Assembly (NCBI RefSeq): GCF_003612565.1 | Contig: NZ_RAZG01000005.1 | Location: 1 to 64,000, forward strand | Direction of reading: 5' to 3' | DNA length: 64,000 nt | Source: Roseburia sp. 1XD42-69 | Lineage (GTDB): Bacteria; Bacillota; Clostridia; Lachnospirales; Lachnospiraceae | In this document: positions 27,101 to 36,122 of the stretch, one piece after another | Layout: every line of letters starts with the position of its first letter | Position numbering within the stretch: position 1 is the stretch's first letter | Notes under the pieces: model-generated | Told to the model about the DNA's origin: nothing | Seen by the model: the letters and a program-made list of their open reading frames with translations, nothing else | Databases searched by the model: none | Position numbers and translations under genes: made by a program

Positions 27101-28741
27101 TTAACTATGACTTTTTTCAGGATTATTTAATCTATCTATCTCTTTTATTTTCCGCTTTTTTTCATACATTTTTTTATCTGCCCGTTTTGCAATCTGGTAT
27201 ACATCCTTGTCCCCTTCTCTGTATTGTTCAAAACCGCTGGCAATTCTTCCATAAAAAACTTTATCCTCTCCCTTTATCCTGACTTCGATTTTCTCATCCT
27301 CTAAAACCCTGGAAATTTCCTGAATTTTTTCCCTGGTCATATCCCTGGTCAATACACAGAATTCATCCCCCCCGATGCGGTAAACCCTCACCTTTTTTTC
27401 AAACAGCTCATTGACAAAAGTCGCCGCACGGATAATATAATTATCACCCAGCTGATGCCCCATATTGTCATTGCACCATTTCAGATTATTCAAATCCATC
27501 ACAAAAACCTGGGCATGTTCCAATTCCTCCTGGTCATACTGGGCAATTTTCCTGGAATAGGCAGTTCTATTCCACACCCCTGTAAGGGCGTCCGTAAAAG
27601 CAAGCTTATGGTACAATTCCGCCTCTTTTCCCTTGCTGGTCAAGTCGGCAATTTCCCTGGTAAACATGTAGCACAAAATCACAATGTATGCCAGGAAACA
27701 TACCCGGCCAATCACATTTGCACTTCCTTTGGTAATGTAATAAATAACCAGGTCAAAGACAAACCCAAAAATAATTAAAATAAGGCTTAACACATTTATT
27801 TTCATTTCTTTTGTCAAAACACCCTGCCTTGCCTCTTTTACAGCCATATAAATGACCACAAACATAAAAAAGATACAGGTTACATGCATTCCCCACAGCG
27901 TCTCTTTATAATCATAAATCTGAAACACTTGGAGCAGCGTGGTTCCCACAATATCCGTCAGACTCATAAAACAGCACACTTTCCAGATTACGTGATCCTT
28001 ATCGGCAAACATGTCTCTGGTAAAAAGAATAAAAGGCGGAACCATAAGCATCAGCGACAGATATGCCAGATATGTGGAAAACAAACTCTTCCCAAAAACC
28101 ATCGACAGGCAGGAACTTTCGTTGGAGGACCAGATGCCCAAAAATGCAGCAAATGTCCCTAAGTGCATAAGTGTTACAACACTTTTGCCCACATCCCCTC
28201 TTCTCTTTATAATAATGCAGTAAATCAATATCACCACTCCCACCATGATAGTCAAAAAGCATATCATAAGGGAAGGCAGCTCACGAAAGAGCACCTTTTT
28301 CATTATGCTGTATTTTGAACCGTCGTAAATATCCGGCACCCTGTGTTTATTCTGGTCATAGGGAGAACTTAAATCAATTGTTATAATGCTCCCAATATGC
28401 GTACCCTTTACGGCTACAAAATTCCACCCGCTGCCCGGAGTTTTTCCAAAAGGATTTTCCGGGATGGAAACTTCATACACCACATTCTTCCCAATCGTCA
28501 CCCGCACATTCTGGTGAACCGTATAAAAAGCAATATATCTGTCCCTGACATCGGAAGAATCAATCACCCCCTGCATAGACGCCCCTGTTTCCCCCAATGA
28601 CACATTATATTCCATCTGCTTTACAGATTCTTCCGGCTCATACGCAACATTTACATTCCTGTGGAATCCAATTATAATACAAAACAATAGTATTATGGAA
28701 ACTGCACATACCATGAGATATATTCTGCGAATATTTTTCAT
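27101..28741 (-). CDS. 7TM-sensor diguanylate cyclase (GGDEF)
   Basis: 546 residues: N-terminal anchor (about 7-27), an extracellular beta-rich domain (about 30-165), seven or eight membrane segments (about 170-375) as in 7TMR-DISM receptors, and a GGDEF domain with FTDALTGVWNR, DLNNLKWCNDNMGHQLGD and intact GGDEF. Cyclase activity is expected. It follows corA by 29 bp and meets the other diguanylate cyclase tail to tail with one base between them. Confidence 0.9.
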   Translation of the reverse strand: MKNIRRIYLMVCAVSIILLFCIIIGFHRNVNVAYEPEESVKQMEYNVSLGETGASMQGVIDSSDVRDRYIAFYTVHQNVRVTIGKNVVYEVSIPENPFGKTPGSGWNFVAVKGTHIGSIITIDLSSPYDQNKHRVPDIYDGSKYSIMKKVLFRELPSLMICFLTIMVGVVILIYCIIIKRRGDVGKSVVTLMHLGTFAAFLGIWSSNESSCLSMVFGKSLFSTYLAYLSLMLMVPPFILFTRDMFADKDHVIWKVCCFMSLTDIVGTTLLQVFQIYDYKETLWGMHVTCIFFMFVVIYMAVKEARQGVLTKEMKINVLSLILIIFGFVFDLVIYYITKGSANVIGRVCFLAYIVILCYMFTREIADLTSKGKEAELYHKLAFTDALTGVWNRTAYSRKIAQYDQEELEHAQVFVMDLNNLKWCNDNMGHQLGDNYIIRAATFVNELFEKKVRVYRIGGDEFCVLTRDMTREKIQEISRVLEDEKIEVRIKGEDKVFYGRIASGFEQYREGDKDVYQIAKRADKKMYEKKRKIKEIDRLNNPEKSHS

Positions 28742-28770
28742 CTGGCCTCTCCTCTTACGCAGTTTTGCTG

Positions 28771-29715
28771 CTACAACATCTTTCTCTTTTTTAGTACCAA
28801 AAGCGCCAATATACAGATTGCTCCTGTGAGCACACAGATAATTAAAAATCCATGAGGCGTATTAGACAGAGGCATCCAGGCATCACTGACATTCATTCCG
28901 TATAATCCCGAAATAATCGTGGGAATCGCCATAACAAGCGTAATGCTTGTAAGAAATTTCATCACATTATTCAAACGGTTATTAATAATGGTGGAAACCA
29001 ACTCCCTTGCCCCATGTATAATATCCCTATATATATTTGTCATCTCAAGGGCCTGCCTGTTCTCCACAATCACATCATCCAACAGGTCTTTATCCTCGGT
29101 ATACTGTTTGATTCTCTCATAACGGGTTAAGCGCTCCAATACAATTTTATTGGCGCTCAAAGACGTGGCGAAATACACCAGATTCGTCTCCAGTTCGTGC
29201 AGAGTAATCAAATCCTTATCCTCAGTGGTCTCCGTACCGATTCTCTTCTCTATTTCACTCCTCTTTTTGTCAATGACCCGAAGCAGGGACTGATAGAGAT
29301 TTGTGGTTCGCAGCAAAATCTGATACACAAACCGAATTTTTTTCTTTGTGCTGAATCCCCGCATACGGTTATTATAAAAATAATTTAAAATCACTGTGTC
29401 CTCACTGCATACGGTGATAATAGCATCCCCCACCAGCAAAATACCCAGCGGTATGGTCGTGTAGGCTCTCTGTTCGTTTCGCATCTCCTCACAGGGAATG
29501 TCCACCAAAATCAGGGTGTACCCGTCCTCCATCTGCACACGGGAACTCTCCTCCTCGTCCAACGCCGCCCGAAGGTCGGAAATATCAATATCATAGTGCC
29601 CCGCCACCTCCATCAGCTCGTCCATGGTGGGGGAAATCAAATGCACCCATACATCCGGTTCATATATAAACATCTGTGAAAGCACTCCGTTGTCTGTCTT
29701 ATATATTGTCTTCAT
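28771..29715 (-). CDS. CorA-like divalent metal transporter
   Basis: 314 residues. A large N-terminal cytoplasmic domain is followed by two C-terminal membrane segments with the signature YGMNV (G273-M274-N275) ending the first. It imports Mg2+ or another divalent cation as a pentamer. It is divergent from an MntR/DtxR-like regulator gene, and a short inverted repeat (CTGCCA...TGGCAG, 29748-29768) lies just upstream of its start. Confidence 0.9.
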   Translation of the reverse strand: MKTIYKTDNGVLSQMFIYEPDVWVHLISPTMDELMEVAGHYDIDISDLRAALDEEESSRVQMEDGYTLILVDIPCEEMRNEQRAYTTIPLGILLVGDAIITVCSEDTVILNYFYNNRMRGFSTKKKIRFVYQILLRTTNLYQSLLRVIDKKRSEIEKRIGTETTEDKDLITLHELETNLVYFATSLSANKIVLERLTRYERIKQYTEDKDLLDDVIVENRQALEMTNIYRDIIHGARELVSTIINNRLNNVMKFLTSITLVMAIPTIISGLYGMNVSDAWMPLSNTPHGFLIICVLTGAICILALLVLKKRKML

Positions 29716-29933
29716 AACTGGTCTCCATTTTTATCCCAGAAATTACCTGCCACATAAATCATGGCAGTATATTATCATTTGACATTATGGGTTATTATAT
29801 CACATTAGAAAGGAAATTTGAAGTTTTCTTTTTCCATATCCTGTGATATAATGGTTTTTAAGAATTCAAAGGAGAAATCATAGATATCTTTGTTCCTTTG
29901 GCGAAAATCAGAATATTTGAGAAGGAAACCTGT

Positions 29934-30299
29934 ATGAATACAAACGAATCAGCAGAAAATTATTTAGAAACCATCCTTGTATTAAGTCAAAGACTCCCAG
30001 TTGTCCGCTCTGTGGACATTGCCACAGAAATGAATTTTAAAAAATCCAGCATCAGCGTTGCCATGAAAAACCTTAGGGAAAAAGGCCATATCACCGTAAG
30101 TGATGCAGGATTTATCTCATTGACAGAATCCGGACAAAAGATAGCAGACATGATTTACGAACGCCACACCTTTATCTCCAACTGGCTGATTTCCCTTGGC
30201 ATCGATGAAAAAACTGCTGTGGAAGATGCCTGCCGCATGGAACATGTCATCAGCCCGGAAAGTTTTGCCGCCATAAAGAAATATGTTACCAATTCCTAA
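29934..30299 (+). CDS. MntR/DtxR-family metal-dependent regulator
   Basis: 121 residues. A winged helix-turn-helix (ENYLETILVL, VRSVDIATEMNFKKSSISVAMKNL) is followed by a metal-binding/dimerisation helix region with residues typical of the family (ERHTFISNWL, EDACRMEHVIS). It lacks the SH3-like third domain, as in MntR-type members. The start at 29934 is chosen for the AAGGA site. It probably senses Mn2+ or Fe2+. Confidence 0.88.
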   Translation: MNTNESAENYLETILVLSQRLPVVRSVDIATEMNFKKSSISVAMKNLREKGHITVSDAGFISLTESGQKIADMIYERHTFISNWLISLGIDEKTAVEDACRMEHVISPESFAAIKKYVTNS

Positions 30300-30303
30300 A
30301 AAC

Positions 30304-30347
30304 AAAGGTGTAAAGTCCATGGCAGTTAGGATTCTGCACCTTTTATA
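30304..30347 (+). terminator. Intrinsic terminator of the MntR-like gene
   Basis: AAAGGTG (30304-30310) pairs with CACCTTT (30337-30343), with an inner AGTCC/GGATT stem, followed by a short T tract (TTTTAT). It lies between the convergent regulator and BIG2 genes. Confidence 0.6.
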
Positions 30348-30354
30348 AGCCCTG

Positions 30355-32286
30355 TTACCAGAACCAGTATTTCTTCTTTACCCCAATATAAACAAAGACC
30401 AGCCCAAGAAGCACAACAGCCGTTACAAGAACCACCGCAAATTTCACCATCCCATTCCCAAGTTTCTTTTCCGTAATCAGATACTTTCCCGCACTGTCCA
30501 GCTTTAACAGATGCATCTCCTTCTGATCCAACAGTTCATACTTCCCTTTGGAGGAATTATAAAGATACAGATACTCCCCGGACACGGTTTTTTCTTCCAA
30601 TTGAAGGGTAATCCTGCCACAGATATTCTGCTCTCTGTTCACGCAGAAACTTGTGCCTTTTTCCTCTTCTTTAAACTCGATATCCGTATAAAACTCATTG
30701 CTCCAGTTTGATATGTCTTTCCCATCTATCTGCAAAAGATAACCGTCCCCATGCAGGGTTAAAACTTTCCCGTTTTCATAGAGATACCGCAGCATGTCTG
30801 AGGAAACCAGGGGGCAGTCTTTTACAGAAACTTCCGTACCGTATTCTGTCTGGGTTTTCCCGGCGCTTTCCTGCTGCTCTGGCTCCTGTGTCCTGCCCTC
30901 CAGATTTACGATTACCATGACCGCCGTACTGGTATCGCTGTTTTTTACAAGCACCGTCCCGCTTCCGGATTTTTTGGCAGTGACAAGGCCGCCTCCGGTG
31001 ACAGATATAATGTCCGGGTTTTCACTTTCGTAGGTTATGCCCTGGTCTGCTGTTGCCGGAAGTACCTTTGCGGAAAGCTGAAAAGTATCCCCCTCTTTCA
31101 GCACCAGATATGTGGTGTTCATTTCAATTTTGGCAGTTGCATATTTTACGGTCAAATCCACACTTTTGGAAACATTTCCTGCGGAAACCGTAATGGTAAC
31201 TTTTCCCGCCCCGATGCCTTTTACTTCCCCGGAGGAATTGACGGTGGCAATTTTTTCATCGGAGGAACGGTATGTCACCGTAGTGTCCGTGGCGTTTGCC
31301 GGAAGCACAGTGACAGATAAATTCATGGTCTTGTCCACTTCCAGTTCATCTTCATGGTCGGAAATCTCTATGTCCTTTACTGGAATCTTCTCATTCTCGT
31401 CCTTTGCCGCTATTACTTTTAAGGAAAATTTCTTCTTCACCTTTCCGCAGCTTACGGTAATGTCTGCCTTTCCAATGGCAATCCCCGTAACCCTGCCGAT
31501 TTCATTGACAGTGGCAATCTTTGTGTCGCTGGATTTATAAGTTACACTCTGCTCCCCTGCATCCGTTGGAATCGGTGTCACGCTCAAAAGCTGGGAAGTC
31601 CCCACTTCAATTTCTGCCGGGCAGTCTCCCAGGTCAATATCCCTCACTGCAGTATTTGCCTCAGCTACTGTTAAAGTAAATTTTTTGGATACACCCCCGC
31701 AGGCGGCTGTGATTTCCGTTTTACCCTCAGATTGGGCGGTGATTCTCCCCATCTCGTTTATTTCCGCCACAACCGGATTTCCCGAAGAATACGAAACCTT
31801 TGTATCCGTGGCATTTTCCGGCAAAATGGTAATTCCTAAAAGCTGTCTCTCCCCCACCTTCATTTCAGACTGGTAATCCCCCAGGTCAATATCCTTAACC
31901 GGAACTTCCCCCGACACAACAGTCAGCGTAAATCTCTGGGATATCCCGCCAGAGGAAACGGTGATTTCCGCCATCCCTACATTAAGGGCCGTTATCCTTC
32001 CCGCCCCGTTAATCTCCGCCACCCCCGGATTCCCCGAAGAATATGTAATCTTTGTATCTGCCGCTTCCGCCGGGAGAACCGTCACGCTAAGGAGCTGCTT
32101 TTCCCCCACTTTCATCTGGGACTGATACTCCCCCAGATCAATCTCCGTCACTGCAGCAGGAACAGGCAGGGCTTCTGTCTCGGATGCTAATGCATATCCT
32201 GTGCCTTTAAATATTTGTCCTCCACAGATAAAAACCAACAGGAGGACAGAATAAAGCCGTCTTTTTAACTGCTTATCTTTCCGCAT
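30355..32286 (-). CDS. BIG2-repeat surface protein with C-terminal membrane anchor
   Basis: 643 residues: signal peptide (about 10-35), five bacterial Ig-like (BIG2) domains of about 83 residues each (recurring DLGDYQSEMKVGE...LLSVTVLP...VTYSS...GRITA...GKAEITV), then a unique region of about 130 residues and one C-terminal membrane segment ending KKKYWFW. No LPXTG. Start at 32286 with AGAAGGA upstream. It follows the HlyD-like gene by 30 bp, so it may be co-transcribed with the bacteriocin genes. Its role is unknown; adhesion or envelope scaffolding is plausible. Confidence 0.85.
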   Translation of the reverse strand: MRKDKQLKRRLYSVLLLVFICGGQIFKGTGYALASETEALPVPAAVTEIDLGEYQSQMKVGEKQLLSVTVLPAEAADTKITYSSGNPGVAEINGAGRITALNVGMAEITVSSGGISQRFTLTVVSGEVPVKDIDLGDYQSEMKVGERQLLGITILPENATDTKVSYSSGNPVVAEINEMGRITAQSEGKTEITAACGGVSKKFTLTVAEANTAVRDIDLGDCPAEIEVGTSQLLSVTPIPTDAGEQSVTYKSSDTKIATVNEIGRVTGIAIGKADITVSCGKVKKKFSLKVIAAKDENEKIPVKDIEISDHEDELEVDKTMNLSVTVLPANATDTTVTYRSSDEKIATVNSSGEVKGIGAGKVTITVSAGNVSKSVDLTVKYATAKIEMNTTYLVLKEGDTFQLSAKVLPATADQGITYESENPDIISVTGGGLVTAKKSGSGTVLVKNSDTSTAVMVIVNLEGRTQEPEQQESAGKTQTEYGTEVSVKDCPLVSSDMLRYLYENGKVLTLHGDGYLLQIDGKDISNWSNEFYTDIEFKEEEKGTSFCVNREQNICGRITLQLEEKTVSGEYLYLYNSSKGKYELLDQKEMHLLKLDSAGKYLITEKKLGNGMVKFAVVLVTAVVLLGLVFVYIGVKKKYWFW

Positions 32287-32316
32287 TTGTGTTTCCTTCT
32301 CTTTCAAAATAATTTA

Positions 32317-33444
32317 TTATTTATATTTTACGCCCAGCTTTTCTAACACATAGTCAAAATACGTCATCTTGTCATAAATAATTCTGGCTTCAACCGTCAT
32401 CCCGTTGGACAGGTTCACCTTGTCCCCGGTTTTGGAAACAAGATAATCCATTTCCGGAAGGATGCGGATTTTAAACACCTGGGAACTTCTGTTTTCCCCG
32501 CCCTCCATGGTGGTGACATTGCTGTCTATCCGCTGTACCCTTCCGGCAATATTCCCATATATGGTCTGGCTTAAGCCGTTTACCTCTATCTGCACCTCAT
32601 CCCCCTCATGGATTCGGGCCATGTCCGCCGTACTGATGTAGGCATCCACTACCGTGTCCGCATTTTCCGGAGTAATGGTTGCCACCGGGGATGCGGTCTG
32701 CACCACCATACCTGTCTTGTAATCTGACAGAAGATGCAGCGTTCCTGTGGCGCTGGCTTTTACCTCGTATTCGTTTTTACCATTCCCCACGGCGGATAAC
32801 TGGGCTTTTGCGGATTCCAGCTGGTTTTCCAATTCCTTTCTGGCATTTTCCGCCGTCTGCAGTGCAGTGTAATATAGCTCCGACTTCTTACTCTGGGCTT
32901 TTACCAGTTCGCTTTCAATCTGTTCATCGGTGTAGCCGTAGGATTTGTACATGGTGGTGTCTACCTCATTTTGTGCCACCTGTGCCTTGTAATTTTCAAA
33001 CATACTGTAATACAGGCTGTCCTTATTTTCCCCGGCATCAAAGTAATTGGTGTCCTCTTTGATGGATTTTATCAGCTTGTCGTACTGGGCAATCTGCTCC
33101 TCATAATTCTCCTGGCTGTCTGCAAGCTGTTCCTCCTGCAGGTCGAAATCCAGGCTTTTTACCACAAAAAGAACGTCTCCTTTTTGTACCAGCTTTCCCT
33201 CCTCCATATAGGACTTGGCAATCTCCCCGGTAAAAGATGGCATCACATAGTTGGAATCCGAACTGGTAATGCTTCCCTCCGCCCTGACCATGTAGGCTTT
33301 GTGGGCAAATGTGCTCCATACCGTTATGCCTGCCATGGTAAAAAAGACGATAAGCACCAGCATATATCCAAAGGGAGGTATTTCCTTGTCAAACATAATG
33401 CGGCTGTCTTTTAAATCTTCTAATGTTTTTGCCTGAGCGCTCAT
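32317..33444 (-). CDS. HlyD-family bacteriocin secretion accessory protein
   Basis: 375 residues: cytoplasmic N-terminus, one membrane segment (about 27-47), a lipoyl/barrel-sandwich half-domain (VMPSFTGEIAKSYMEEGKLVQKGDVLF), a coiled-coil hairpin (about 100-215), the second lipoyl half and a beta-barrel. This is the MesE/ComB type that partners C39-peptidase ABC exporters in Gram-positive bacteria. It lies about 4 kb downstream of the exporter, with the bacteriocin genes between them. Confidence 0.9.
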   Translation of the reverse strand: MSAQAKTLEDLKDSRIMFDKEIPPFGYMLVLIVFFTMAGITVWSTFAHKAYMVRAEGSITSSDSNYVMPSFTGEIAKSYMEEGKLVQKGDVLFVVKSLDFDLQEEQLADSQENYEEQIAQYDKLIKSIKEDTNYFDAGENKDSLYYSMFENYKAQVAQNEVDTTMYKSYGYTDEQIESELVKAQSKKSELYYTALQTAENARKELENQLESAKAQLSAVGNGKNEYEVKASATGTLHLLSDYKTGMVVQTASPVATITPENADTVVDAYISTADMARIHEGDEVQIEVNGLSQTIYGNIAGRVQRIDSNVTTMEGGENRSSQVFKIRILPEMDYLVSKTGDKVNLSNGMTVEARIIYDKMTYFDYVLEKLGVKYK

Positions 33445-33458
33445 ATGATTTCTCCTGT

Positions 33459-33941
33459 TTAATTGATATTCTTCAATGAGATTATATTATATAATCTAAG
33501 AATTTTAAATTGACAAAAAATAGTTCTGCCCACCAGAAATGTCATTCCAAATACAATTCCAAATGATGCCCCAACGAAAACATCCGGCTCATTAACAAAA
33601 ATGTAAAACAACAGCGCAGAAACACTTATTCCCAGACAGAAAATACTTACCCATATCACCAAAAACGTCTTCTTCCAGATTTTAAAATGTTCCTCTGGTA
33701 TAAAATAACTATAATGTATCGTACCTGTCACCTTCAGGTTTTTGTCTATCACCACATCTTTTTCTATCTCTTCAATCATAAGCGCAAGAGGAATTTTGAT
33801 ATCATGTATATCCGGCAATAACATACTGAGTACCGATGCACATAAAATCAGCCACGGAGGGCTCTGAAATGTTCCATTCATACAAATTATTTTATTCTGA
33901 TACCTGCTGCATACATAATTTTCCGCCTCACATTTAACCAT
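33459..33941 (-). CDS. Small membrane protein, candidate immunity protein
   Basis: 160 residues, no family recognised. Three or four hydrophobic segments (about 25-45, 48-60, 95-117, 122-142). Start at 33941, where AGGAGG is 10 bp upstream; the ATG at 33950 is too close to that site. It directly follows the first bacteriocin-like gene, the usual place of a dedicated immunity gene, which is the only basis for that suggestion. Confidence 0.6.
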   Translation of the reverse strand: MVKCEAENYVCSRYQNKIICMNGTFQSPPWLILCASVLSMLLPDIHDIKIPLALMIEEIEKDVVIDKNLKVTGTIHYSYFIPEEHFKIWKKTFLVIWVSIFCLGISVSALLFYIFVNEPDVFVGASFGIVFGMTFLVGRTIFCQFKILRLYNIISLKNIN

Positions 33942-33988
33942 GCCACGCATTCCTCCTATTTCAAATAAACAAATTTGCCTATAAACAC

Positions 33989-34019
33989 GGGAGAATTAAC
34001 TTTCTAGTTAAATTCTCCC
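33989..34019 (-). other. Hairpin after the first bacteriocin gene
   Basis: GGGAGAATTAAC (33989-34000) pairs with GTTAAATTCTCCC (34007-34019; one bulged base) around a 6-base loop, 12 bp beyond the precursor stop. On the minus strand it is followed by GTGTTTATAGG, not a full T tract, so it looks like an mRNA-stabilising 3' structure or leaky terminator. Confidence 0.6.
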
Positions 34020-34031
34020 ATGCTTTTCCGA

Positions 34032-34433
34032 TTATATCTTTACTCTTCCGTCAAGCTTCCTATCAGTTGCATAATCTGCAATTAAAGAAACCATTCCACC
34101 TACTGATGTCAAACACCATGCATTACTAAATAACAGTTTTCCAATCATTCCGTTACTAATGTTGATGGAAACGCCAATACCCATTTGTACAATTTTTCTA
34201 AACGCTCCAGACAAATGATTTAAATAGGTTTTTACCAAAGCCTTTGCTGCACACTTCCCCATAAATTTTACAGGTGCTAAATACGGACATATTGCAAGTG
34301 CAATAACATCCACTGCAACAGCTACCCATGACCTTGAAATTGTTCTTCCACCTTCTAAATAGAGCATCTCTTCTTCACTCATCACTGCATAACTGCTGGG
34401 CATCACAAGTGCCCCGTCATAACACATCTCCAT
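34032..34433 (-). CDS. Bacteriocin-like precursor 1, double-glycine leader
   Basis: 133 residues. The leader ends MSEEEMLYLEGG (Gly28-Gly29), a C39-peptidase cleavage motif with the expected hydrophobic spacing. The 104-residue core is rich in small and hydrophobic residues, with two Cys and stretches such as AVAVDVIALAICPYL and MGIGVSINISNGMIGKLL that could cross membranes. Leader sequence is nearly identical to that of the precursor at 36836-37225. The core matches no bacteriocin class I know. GAAGGTAACACG precedes the ATG. Confidence 0.75.
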   Translation of the reverse strand: MEMCYDGALVMPSSYAVMSEEEMLYLEGGRTISRSWVAVAVDVIALAICPYLAPVKFMGKCAAKALVKTYLNHLSGAFRKIVQMGIGVSINISNGMIGKLLFSNAWCLTSVGGMVSLIADYATDRKLDGRVKI

Positions 34434-34468
34434 TGCGTGTTACCTTCTTTTTCTTTTTTAATTCTCAC

Positions 34469-34517
34469 ACATTGTTTGCAACCAATGTCTGAATTTATGT
34501 AAATGCATATTACATAC
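34469..34517 (-). promoter_or_regulatory. Conserved dyad box and hairpin before precursor 1
   Basis: A 25-bp box (34493-34517) contains the dyad ATGTAA-N7-TTACAT and starts right after the stop of the upstream gene. It is followed on the minus strand by a hairpin ACATTG/CAATGT (34469-34488). The box agrees at 22 of 25 positions with the one at 37297-37321, while the hairpin has a different sequence but the same location. Confidence 0.55.
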
Positions 34518-34520
34518 TTT

Positions 34521-34997
34521 TTAAGAATTTTTCTTCGGCACAAACACATCCGCTACAATCGTTCCCTCTTCTTCATTTTCATCCACAAAAACAGTGTAGC
34601 TTTCCCCTTCTAACTCTATGTCATTTTCAAATGCCTCCACGTTTATTTTGTCATAGGCAATTTTTAACTGCTCCTCCGGCCCCATATAGCGACAGTACAT
34701 ACAGTCCGTGACACGAAGCACCGATTCCATGGAATAGGGTTTTTCCACAGAATTAATAAAATGATTGCATTGAAGCATAAGGATAATTTCCATATCCAAC
34801 TCTTCCTCTTCATTGACAAATGTCCTTGTCTGCTGTATCAGCGGGCCAATCTGCACGGCTCCTTTTACTTTTATGTAGGACTGCATTTTTTCCACTAGAA
34901 CGGCCAAATCCATATCCTGATTTTCCAAATCAATTTTGCTTTTTAATACATTCTGTAATTTCAGTATTTTGCTTGTGTTAAATTGTAATTTTCCCAT
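34521..34997 (-). CDS. GyrI-like (effector-binding-fold) protein
   Basis: 158 residues, soluble. The C-terminal half (RYMGPEEQLKIAYDKI, ELEGESYTVFVDENEEEGTIVADVFVPK) resembles the end of GyrI-like/SHS2 effector-binding domains, as in DUF5085-type proteins; the N-terminus has no DNA-binding domain. Its start overlaps the end of the membrane-protein gene by 20 bp, so the two are probably translated together. Ligand and role unknown. Confidence 0.6.
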   Translation of the reverse strand: MGKLQFNTSKILKLQNVLKSKIDLENQDMDLAVLVEKMQSYIKVKGAVQIGPLIQQTRTFVNEEEELDMEIILMLQCNHFINSVEKPYSMESVLRVTDCMYCRYMGPEEQLKIAYDKINVEAFENDIELEGESYTVFVDENEEEGTIVADVFVPKKNS

Positions 34998-36120
34998 GAT
35001 TTTTCTCCTTATTCTGTATCTTTAAAAACACATTCCTATAATTCGTAAATGTACTGTAAAATTGATACTTTCTAAAAAAACTGCAGTCTTTCAACACATC
35101 TTCCTTCGTTAAAACCAGCAGTTTAAGATAGGAATCAAAATGCAGAAAACTCTGATTTTGCTGCCGATGCAAATCTTCCAAATATCCCTTTATAACATTT
35201 TTTAACCCAATCTCATCTTCCACTAATGCATAATATAAGCACATTTTCATTATGCTTAATTTTGTATCTGCTATTTCCATGTGATGCATATAATCCTCTA
35301 AAGATTTTAAAAAACATTTTTCATATATCATGTCCTGTATTTTATCCGGATACGGAAATTCCCTGTCTGCACATTTTGCAACATACATATGCAAAACAGC
35401 CTCCAGGTAAAAGAGCTCAAAATCTTCCTTAAAATCCGTACACATTTGGATTTCCAAAAGCCTGTATAATTCATGTTCTGCGGATGTATACAGCAAAACA
35501 AACCTTGCCAGATACACTTCCGCATATCCCTCTTCCATATATTTTTTCCTGACAAAGTACCCGTGGTAAGAATCCGTTTTCAGCCATCCGGCCATAATTA
35601 CCGTGATGAAACTTAAAAACCCCGATATGCTGAACCAGATATTTTTTCCTGTCGTCCATAGGACGGTATACAAACTCCAAAAAACTAACTGCCCTGCAAA
35701 ATTAGCTTTCTGCCCCTTTAAACACTGTTTCGTAAGCTTATCTTTATCTAATGCCCTGCTGTCATCCAAAAAAAATTTGGAAGGATAAAAATAATTTGCC
35801 ATTTGAAACAAATTGTAAAATAAATGCGGATTTTTCCCTCTGTGAATCACAAATGGAAAAAATCCTCCATTAAACACAAAAGGAAAAAACAAAACCGGGC
35901 TGTCTCCCAGACCTTCTTTTTTATAATAAATATGCGCTGATAAATGTCCCACAAAAAAAGAAACATTCCACAACATCACATAAAAGAGCATCTGTTCCAG
36001 ACTTATTGCCATTATCATCCCAAACGTTAAAGCATCTTCTTTTGTAAACAAATCAGAATAGACTGAAATGCATATGGCACCGTAGGCTAAAAAGCAGGAA
36101 ATCTCAATCTTTCTTTTCAT
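34978..36120 (-). CDS. Unknown polytopic membrane protein of the bacteriocin locus
   Basis: 380 residues. Hydrophobic segments near 8-25, 33-60, 77-93 and two around 143-185, then a soluble, helix-rich, Tyr/Leu-rich C-terminal half (about 190-380). A GHLSAH sequence (His59, His63) sits in a membrane helix but lacks the Glu of a HExxH zinc site. It begins 2 bp after the preceding stop and overlaps the GyrI-like gene. No family recognised; maturation or immunity roles are guesses from position. Confidence 0.6.
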   Translation of the reverse strand: MKRKIEISCFLAYGAICISVYSDLFTKEDALTFGMIMAISLEQMLFYVMLWNVSFFVGHLSAHIYYKKEGLGDSPVLFFPFVFNGGFFPFVIHRGKNPHLFYNLFQMANYFYPSKFFLDDSRALDKDKLTKQCLKGQKANFAGQLVFWSLYTVLWTTGKNIWFSISGFLSFITVIMAGWLKTDSYHGYFVRKKYMEEGYAEVYLARFVLLYTSAEHELYRLLEIQMCTDFKEDFELFYLEAVLHMYVAKCADREFPYPDKIQDMIYEKCFLKSLEDYMHHMEIADTKLSIMKMCLYYALVEDEIGLKNVIKGYLEDLHRQQNQSFLHFDSYLKLLVLTKEDVLKDCSFFRKYQFYSTFTNYRNVFLKIQNKEKNHGKITI

Positions 36121-36122
36121 TT

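Noticed and set aside
34978-36120. Site-2-type zinc protease, from the HLSAH in a membrane helix
   Set aside because: The HExxH glutamate is missing and no second metal motif is visible.
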